DNA of 37,058 bases from CAZJKE01 sp964546585 (GTDB taxonomy: Bacteria; Planctomycetota; Phycisphaerae; Phycisphaerales; SM1A02), in NCBI GenBank assembly GCA_964546585.1, contig CAZJKE010000017.1, forward strand, positions 1-37,058, in the 5' to 3' direction. How positions within the stretch are numbered: position 1 is the first letter of the stretch; each line of letters opens with the position of its first letter. Positions 32,602-37,058 of the stretch are shown one piece after another. The translations under genes and the position numbers were made by a program. The notes beneath the pieces were generated by a model. It did not search any database, had not been told where the DNA came from, and saw nothing but the letters and a program-made list of their open reading frames with translations.

Positions 32602-33585
32602 TCAATCGGCAGGCGGACGCCAGAGGCTGCGGATTCCCTCACCGATCGTGTCCAGATCGTGCGACGCAAGTACGCCGCGTCGCTCGTCGAGGTTCGCACG
32701 GCCTTCCTCGACGAATCGGCGGGCGAATGAACCATCCTGTACTTCGGCGAGCATGGCGCTCAGGTGGGACCGAAGGTGGTCGTCGTCGATGCGATCCATT
32801 GCCTCGTATGCACCGTGCTCAGCGGTGTTGCTGATGGCCTCCATCATGCCCGCCATGCCTCGCTCGTGCAGAATGTCGGCGACCTGTTTCACCTCGTGGC
32901 AGCACTCGATGTAGGCAAGTTCGGAGGGATAGCCCGCGGATACCAATGTTTCGAAGGCTGCGCGGACCAGCGCGGCAAGTCCGCCGCAGATGATGGCTTG
33001 CTCGCCGAACAGGTCAGTCTCGGCTTCGTTGCCGAAGGTAGTTTCGATGACGCCGGTTCGCCCGGCGCCGATGCCCGCCGCCCAGCCGAGTGCCATGGCT
33101 CGCGAAAGTGGTGCCTCTCGTTCAATGGCCATGAGCGCGGGAACGCCGCTGCCTTCAACGAAGCGAGTGCGCACCAGTGATCCAGGGCCCTTGGGCGCTA
33201 CCATGACCAGCCCGACACTGTCCGGCGGCTCGATGTAGCCGAAGCGGACCGAGAACCCATGGATGAAACCAAGCACTGTTCCGTTCCGCAGCGAAGGAGC
33301 GACCAGTTCGCGATAGACCTCGCCGTGCACTTCGTCGGGGAGGGCCATGATGACCAGATCGGCAGCCTGAGTTGCTTCGGCAATCGCACACACGGGAAAG
33401 CCGTCCTGCTCCGCTGCTCCGTGGTGGCGTGCGCCGACAATGACATCAATGCCACTGTCTCGCAGATTCAGCGCGTGTGCGCGTCCTTGATTGCCGTAGC
33501 CAAGTATGGCAACGCGGCAGTCCAGCAGGCCGTCGATGGGAACCTGCGATGGACCTCGGAGGATGACTGTGGGGCCTGCGGCCAT
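32602..33585 (-). CDS. ilvC: ketol-acid reductoisomerase
   Basis: Second step of branched-chain amino acid synthesis (NADPH-dependent isomeroreduction of acetohydroxy acids). The 327-residue class I protein has the Rossmann signature VAILGYGNQGRAHALNLRDSG (here GYGNQGRAHALNL), the VAPKGPGSLVR loop, ETTFGNEAETDLFGEQ with metal ligands, and CHEVKQVADILHERG. The cofactor-specificity loop reads ARHHGAAEQDG, unlike the common LRxGSxSW type, so cofactor preference is uncertain. No ilvB, ilvN or ilvD is adjacent. Confidence 0.92.
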   Translation of the reverse strand: MAAGPTVILRGPSQVPIDGLLDCRVAILGYGNQGRAHALNLRDSGIDVIVGARHHGAAEQDGFPVCAIAEATQAADLVIMALPDEVHGEVYRELVAPSLRNGTVLGFIHGFSVRFGYIEPPDSVGLVMVAPKGPGSLVRTRFVEGSGVPALMAIEREAPLSRAMALGWAAGIGAGRTGVIETTFGNEAETDLFGEQAIICGGLAALVRAAFETLVSAGYPSELAYIECCHEVKQVADILHERGMAGMMEAISNTAEHGAYEAMDRIDDDHLRSHLSAMLAEVQDGSFARRFVEEGRANLDERRGVLASHDLDTIGEGIRSLWRPPAD

Positions 33586-33602
33586 GACCGCGCGAGCATA
33601 CC

Positions 33603-34112
33603 ATGCCCCTTACGATGACGGTCATCGCACTCATCGGGTACCGCGGTAGCGGGAAGACCACGCTCGGACGCTTGTTGGCCGAAGCGCTGAATGTGGGGTT
33701 CGTCGACAGCGACGAGGCGGTGCTCGCCGAAACTGGCCACGGCCGCGTTGCCGATGCGTGGGCGTTCCTTGGCGAGGAGGGTTGGAGGGAGCGGGAGGCG
33801 GCGGTTCTGCCGCCGCTCCTGGGGGGCGATGGCGTGGTGGCTCTCGGCGGGGGTGCGGTCCTTGTGCCAGAGGTTGCGAAGGCACTCGCCGAGGCGCGGG
33901 TCGTGTGGCTGCGGGCTTCGGCTGCTGTGTTGCGGGATCGGATTGCGGAAGGCGATGACCGCCCGCCGCTGCAGGGTGGCAGTGCCGTTGATGAAGTTGA
34001 GGCGGTATTGGCGCAGAGAGAGCCCATCTACCGCAGACTGGCGAATGCGTCCATTGACACGAGCGGAAATCTCGCAGATGCAGCAGATGCGATGATGCGG
34101 GCGGTCAGCTGA
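33603..34112 (+). CDS. aroK: shikimate kinase
   Basis: Phosphorylates shikimate in the aromatic pathway. The 169-residue P-loop kinase has GYRGSGKTT (Walker A, residues 12-20), FVDSDEAV with the shikimate-contacting aspartate, GWREREAAVLPPLL in place of the usual GExxFRxxE, VVALGGGAVL, and the lid motif DDRPPLQ. ATG 33603 or ATG 33615 could start it. The start is 17 bases from the divergent ilvC start, and the 3' end overlaps rpmH by eight bases. Confidence 0.92.
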   Translation: MPLTMTVIALIGYRGSGKTTLGRLLAEALNVGFVDSDEAVLAETGHGRVADAWAFLGEEGWREREAAVLPPLLGGDGVVALGGGAVLVPEVAKALAEARVVWLRASAAVLRDRIAEGDDRPPLQGGSAVDEVEAVLAQREPIYRRLANASIDTSGNLADAADAMMRAVS

Positions 34113-34239
34113 TCTTGCGGCCGATGCGGCGCTGCCGGCGGATGATCTTGCGGCCGTTCTTCGTCTTCATGCGTGCGCGGAAGCCGATCGACCTTGCTCG
34201 CTTGATTCTGCTGGTTCGTCTTGGATAGTGAACGGCCAT
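34105..34239 (-). CDS. rpmH: ribosomal protein bL34
   Basis: A 44-residue protein, MAVHYPRRTSRIKRARSIGF then RARMKTKNGRKIIRRQRRIGRKIS, matching the bL34 core: basic, with RSIGFRARM and TKNGRKIIRRQRRIGR. It is a small 50S subunit component. The long reading frame upstream is antisense to rnc and not coding. In most bacteria rnpA follows rpmH directly; here aroK lies convergent to it instead, overlapping by eight bases. Confidence 0.95.
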   Translation of the reverse strand: MAVHYPRRTSRIKRARSIGFRARMKTKNGRKIIRRQRRIGRKIS

Positions 34240-34309
34240 GATGCGGTACCAGTTCTCGGGCGGGGCGGGTGAAATCCCACAGGGGGTGGTTTCGTATGCC
34301 GAGCCGCAT

Positions 34310-34338
34310 AGAATAGGCCAGTCGGTCATGGCCCGCAA
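34310..34338 (-). promoter_or_regulatory. possible promoter of rpmH
   Basis: On the minus strand TTGCGG (34333-34338) and TATTCT (34310-34315) are separated by exactly 17 bases, about 70 bases upstream of the rpmH start. The -10 matches the consensus at four of six positions and the -35 at three. Other sigma-70-like matches by chance are likely in a GC-rich genome. Confidence 0.35.
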
Positions 34339-34398
34339 GCGGGTACTTGACCGATGATGGTAGTGGCACGCCGCAGTGCGGGCCGGGTGCGTCCACCT

Positions 34399-34417
34399 GC
34401 AGGCTGGTCCAGCCTGC
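34399..34417. promoter_or_regulatory. 19-base palindrome between rpmH and rnc, possible operator
   Basis: GCAGGCTGGTCCAGCCTGC is a perfect inverted repeat with nine-base arms around one T. It sits in the 252-base divergent gap (34240-34491), about 75 bases before the rnc start and 160 from rpmH. A one-base centre makes it better suited to a dimeric DNA-binding protein than to a hairpin. The rest of the gap shows no RNA gene, repeat family or open frame I would support. Confidence 0.4.
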
Positions 34418-34491
34418 TGGTCGACCCACTCACCTCCGTGTTGTCCGAGGGGTTTTGCGCAGGTGTTCCCCATTGACGGGGAGAGGTGTGA

Positions 34492-35220
34492 ATGGATCAC
34501 GAGCGAATCGAAACGGCTGAGAAGGCCATCCGCTACACATTCAGGAATCCCGAGCTGCTCTGGCAGGCGCTGTCGCATGCCTCGGCGGTAGATCAGAGGG
34601 ATGACAGCAACGAGCGGTTGGAGTTCCTGGGCGATGCTGTTCTGGGGTTCATTGTGTGCGGCAGGACCTTCAGGATGTATCCGGATTTCGAGGAAGGGGA
34701 GATGACGAAGATCAAATCGGCGGTAGTGAGTCGCCGTGTGTGTGCCGATATTGCGGAGAACATGGGGCTGGGTGACCTGCTGCTCTTGGGAAAGGGCATG
34801 ACCAGTCGCCACGAACTGCCGGGGTCGGTGACAGGCGCGGCGTTCGAGGCGATCATTGGCGCGATCTACCTGGATGGCGGGTTTGATTCGGCCAGTGAGT
34901 TTGTGCTCTGGGCGATCGAGGGTCGGATCGAAGAGGCGGCGGAGTCGGAACATCAGGACAACTACAAGTCCGTACTGCAGCAAGTTGCGCAGCAGTTGTC
35001 TGGGCGTGCGCCGCAGTACCTGGTGCTCGACGAGAAGGGGCCCGATCACGCGAAATGCTTTGAAGTGAGCGTGGAACTCGACGGCCGGCAGTTTGAGCCA
35101 CGCTGGGGGCCGTCCAAGAAACAGGCGGAACAGTTGGCCGCGCTTGCCGCGCTTGTTGAACTGGGCGCCGCCCGTGAGGGTGATGATGGGCTTGTCGAGT
35201 TGATTGAACCTACGGAGTGA
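34492..35220 (+). CDS. rnc: ribonuclease III
   Basis: Cleaves double-stranded RNA, processes rRNA precursors and regulates mRNAs. The 242-residue protein has the signature NERLEFLGDAVLGF, then GAAFEAIIGAIYLDGGF containing the second acidic cluster, and a C-terminal dsRNA-binding domain from about 163 (DNYKSVLQQVAQQL ... KKQAEQLAALAAL). GAGAGG six bases upstream of the ATG supports the start. The 3' end overlaps the convergent repeat-protein gene by 11 bases. Confidence 0.95.
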   Translation: MDHERIETAEKAIRYTFRNPELLWQALSHASAVDQRDDSNERLEFLGDAVLGFIVCGRTFRMYPDFEEGEMTKIKSAVVSRRVCADIAENMGLGDLLLLGKGMTSRHELPGSVTGAAFEAIIGAIYLDGGFDSASEFVLWAIEGRIEEAAESEHQDNYKSVLQQVAQQLSGRAPQYLVLDEKGPDHAKCFEVSVELDGRQFEPRWGPSKKQAEQLAALAALVELGAAREGDDGLVELIEPTE

Positions 35221-36103
35221 ATCCGCGCATGGGGCGCGTCTTCCGGGCGTTCTTGCCATCGGCATCGCGGACGACGAGTTCACCTCGTTGCATGAGGTCT
35301 GCGCCGAGCGTGACGACCGGCAGGCCTCGTTCGTTGGCGACACTTACTGCACCAGCCGAACCGTCTTCGCCGGTCGAGGCGATCACGACTGGAACGCCCC
35401 GGCTGTTCATGAGGTTGAATCTACCGCCGTCGGGTGCCGCGGCCAGCAGTACCATCTTCTTACCGTCCACAGTTTGCAGCACGACTGCTCCACCGACATC
35501 CGGAAGGCCGCGAAGTTCGCCGATGACGGTACCTCCTGCGGTGGCGATCTCGATGTGGCCAGCGCCGTCGCTTGCCGAGAGGCCCAGCACGGGAATTGCC
35601 TGCGCGTTTCGCAATTCGATCGCACCGGCGCTGAGCGAGGTGCCGGCGTTGCCATCGCTGAGGATGAGCGATGCGCCGCTGAGCATCAGGCCGGTGGTGT
35701 CGGCCCGGATGTGTTCGGTGCCTTGATCGTCCCAGAGTGTCATGGCGCCGCCGTTGCTGCCCGACCAGAGACCGGCGACATTGGTGCCGGCGCGATCCCA
35801 GAGGGCGATGTCAGCGCCGCGTGTATTGGTGGAGAGTCGCAGCAGGTTGACACCGTCGTTGGCGTAGAGATCGAGTCTTCCACCGCCATCGGTCTTTGAC
35901 AGTGAGACCAGCGGTGTGCCGGCATCGCCGACCAGATCGAGGCGGCGGACAACGACATGATCGAAGATGGTGGGTCCAGCGTCGGCCGCGAGCAGCGCTC
36001 CGCCGGCCAGAAGGACCATGGCTGCTCCGCGCCAGCGGTGTGTGCTTCGGCGAAGGCGATGGAGGTCGTGTTCAAGTTGGGCCAGTCGATCATCGATGGT
36101 CAT
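35210..36103 (-). CDS. membrane-anchored protein with about ten 22-residue repeats (beta-solenoid-like)
   Basis: A 297-residue protein from ATG 36101-36103. A short charged coiled segment (1-24) leads to a transmembrane helix (about 25-43). From about residue 50 to 285 there are roughly ten repeats of about 22 residues with the pattern [hydrophobic]-x-L-x-x-x-x-G-x-x-hydrophobic-x-x-L and a G-rich turn, for example RLDLYANDGVNLLRLSTN, DIALWDRAGTNVAGLWSG, HIEIATAGGTVIGELRG and AVVLQTVDGKKMVLLAA. This suggests a beta-solenoid outside or inside the membrane. I do not recognise the family. It follows the nitrilase gene by four bases. Confidence 0.75.
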   Translation of the reverse strand: MTIDDRLAQLEHDLHRLRRSTHRWRGAAMVLLAGGALLAADAGPTIFDHVVVRRLDLVGDAGTPLVSLSKTDGGGRLDLYANDGVNLLRLSTNTRGADIALWDRAGTNVAGLWSGSNGGAMTLWDDQGTEHIRADTTGLMLSGASLILSDGNAGTSLSAGAIELRNAQAIPVLGLSASDGAGHIEIATAGGTVIGELRGLPDVGGAVVLQTVDGKKMVLLAAAPDGGRFNLMNSRGVPVVIASTGEDGSAGAVSVANERGLPVVTLGADLMQRGELVVRDADGKNARKTRPMRGFTP

Positions 36104-36107
36104 GGTG

Positions 36108-36923
36108 TCATTCCTTGTCGAGGAGGTCCGCCCAGTTGGCGGCGTAGAGAGTACTTCGAACTGGAAGATAGCCCGGATAGTCGATCTTCGCCTGTTCGAG
36201 CCTGGACTGCTCGATGGTGAAGATGGAGATGGGTTCGTCTGTTTCGACCAGAACCTCGCCGTCAGGTGCGACGGCGATGGATCCTCCGCCGATGGGAATA
36301 CCGTTTTCGGGTCCTGGCCGATTGACCGAGCAGACGTAGCAGGCGGAGGTGATTGCATTGGCGATCCAGACCGGTCGCCATCGTTCGTAGGTGGCTGCTT
36401 CGGTGGAGCGGGGTCCGATGATGACAACTGCTCCAGCCGCCGAGAGCAGGTGTGTGCCCTGTGGGCGGTTCATGTCGGAACAAATCTGGACACCCACCAA
36501 TGGGCCGCGAAATGGGATGGGGGCGATCAAATCGCTGTCTGGGGCCGGTTCGTAGTGGCAGGTTTCCCAGAAGCCGGGTTCGTGGGGGACATGATGTTTG
36601 CAGTAGGTGCCTTGCAGGGATCCATCGGAGTCCCAGAGAAGGCAGGTGTTGTGGCGGTGCCCATCGGTGTTGATGATCGCCGAGCCGAGCAGGGCTATGC
36701 CGATATCGAGAGCTGCCCGGGCTTGCATGGTGCAGCGGGGGCCGCCGAGTGGTTCGGCATCATCATCCAGCGGTGTCTGTGTAGCCGGCGACCAGGGGTT
36801 ACAGGCCAGTTCAGGGAGGACGGCCAGATCGGCCCCGAGGGCCTTGGCCTCCCTCAGCCTCACACGCAATCGCTCCCCAGCCCCGTCTCCCACAAACACA
36901 TCTCCGATCATCGCCACCCTCAT
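36108..36923 (-). CDS. carbon-nitrogen hydrolase (nitrilase superfamily)
   Basis: A 271-residue member of the nitrilase superfamily, hydrolysing amide-type C-N bonds. The catalytic triad is visible: Glu38 in VLPELACNP, Lys109 in YCKHHVPHEPGFWE and Cys148 in VQICSDMNRP. The sequence around the lysine and cysteine resembles omega-amidases and N-carbamoyl amidases; the substrate cannot be fixed. The ATG is preceded by GGGGGG with TATAGT six bases further upstream, so it may be transcribed without a leader. The tandem 12-base array begins 13 bases upstream. Confidence 0.9.
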   Translation of the reverse strand: MRVAMIGDVFVGDGAGERLRVRLREAKALGADLAVLPELACNPWSPATQTPLDDDAEPLGGPRCTMQARAALDIGIALLGSAIINTDGHRHNTCLLWDSDGSLQGTYCKHHVPHEPGFWETCHYEPAPDSDLIAPIPFRGPLVGVQICSDMNRPQGTHLLSAAGAVVIIGPRSTEAATYERWRPVWIANAITSACYVCSVNRPGPENGIPIGGGSIAVAPDGEVLVETDEPISIFTIEQSRLEQAKIDYPGYLPVRSTLYAANWADLLDKE

Positions 36924-36935
36924 CCCCCCACTATA

Positions 36936-37043
36936 GGGGTCACACCCGGGGTCACACCCGGGGTCACACCTGGGGTCACACCCGGGGTCACACCCGGGGT
37001 CAGACCCGGGGTCAGACCCGGGGTCAGACCCGGGGTCAGACCC
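36936..37043. repeat. nine tandem 12-base palindromic units
   Basis: Nine head-to-tail units without spacers: five of type GGGGTCACACCC (the third ends in T) at 36936-36995 and four of type GGGGTCAGACCC at 36996-37043. The second type contains the palindrome GGGTC-A-GACCC. The array is flanked by two C-rich hairpins, CCCC-ACTATA-GGGG at 36926-36939 (sharing its G-run with unit 1) and CCCCC-TAT-GGGGG at 37041-37053 (sharing its C-run with unit 9). It lies immediately 5' of the nitrilase gene. The lack of spacers excludes a CRISPR array. Confidence 0.9.
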
Positions 37044-37058
37044 CCTATGGGGGACGGG

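Noticed and set aside
34240..34491. Long minus-strand open frame upstream of rpmH, extending to 35343
   Set aside because: It is antisense to rnc and lacks protein-like composition; only its last 44 codons, the bL34 protein, are real.
36936..37043. CRISPR array
   Set aside because: Units are directly adjacent with no spacers, only 12 bases long, and no cas genes are in the window.

Overview
This 37 kb window is a dense, high-GC bacterial chromosome segment. It most likely comes from a planctomycete, probably of the Phycisphaerae. The strongest marker is the small basic protein at 18930-19196, which I recognise as the short protein characteristic of the Planctomycetes-Verrucomicrobia-Chlamydiae (PVC) group. 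Supporting traits are small exported or membrane proteins of planctomycete type, dispersed housekeeping genes, and an rpmH with no rnpA beside it. I see no phage, insertion sequence, tRNA, rRNA or CRISPR. Almost all of the sequence is coding, and gaps longer than 200 bases occur at only three places.

Layout: 1-3719 (minus strand) holds an exported transglutaminase/esterase fusion, a metallo-beta-lactamase-fold hydrolase and a secreted alpha/beta hydrolase. 3765-7568 (plus) is a cupin, a two-helix membrane protein, a HEAT-repeat lipoprotein and a MATE transporter, chained by overlapping stop and start codons. 7580-14801 (minus) is a long housekeeping run. In transcription order it reads: TPR protein, recX, rhodanese, cdsA, coiled-coil/zinc-ribbon protein, nrdR, thrS, infC and a metallophosphoesterase. 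infC appears to start at AUC. 14815-16218 (plus) is an exported beta-propeller-like protein. 16215-17284 (minus) is nth and moaE. 17320-20367 (plus) is a moaB/mogA-type gene, acpS, a SPOR-like membrane protein, the PVC small basic protein and an aminotransferase. 20683-22537 (minus) is a glycosyltransferase, a hotdog thioesterase and a DUF971 protein. 22546-27890 (plus) is a tightly coupled operon: pyrF, an orphan ABC solute-binding protein, cinA, folK and a TlpA-like thioredoxin. The rest is dacB (minus), ligA (plus), a small membrane protein (plus), uppP and an ilvC-type reductoisomerase (minus), aroK (plus), rpmH (minus), rnc (plus), a beta-solenoid-like repeat protein and a nitrilase (minus).

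The genes serve core metabolism and the cell envelope: translation (thrS, infC, rpmH), RNA and DNA processing (rnc, ligA, nth, recX), envelope building (cdsA, uppP, dacB, acpS), cofactors (moaE, moaB/mogA, folK) and biosynthesis (ilvC, aroK, pyrF). They do not form one dedicated pathway. Twelve junctions share an ATGA, GTGA or TTGA overlap, which suggests widespread translational coupling.

The most unusual non-coding content is a family of short palindromic repeats at the gene borders. It comprises a GGTGTC-type palindrome at 39-55, a GGTGTC...ACCGGTCCC element at 2200-2218 that recurs as an inverted pair at 20359-20407, and nine tandem 12-base units at 36936-37043. I found no convincing new multi-gene system. 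The better leads are these repeats, an iron-sulfur-ligand-deficient endonuclease III, the 22-residue-repeat membrane protein and the long antisense overlap at uppP.
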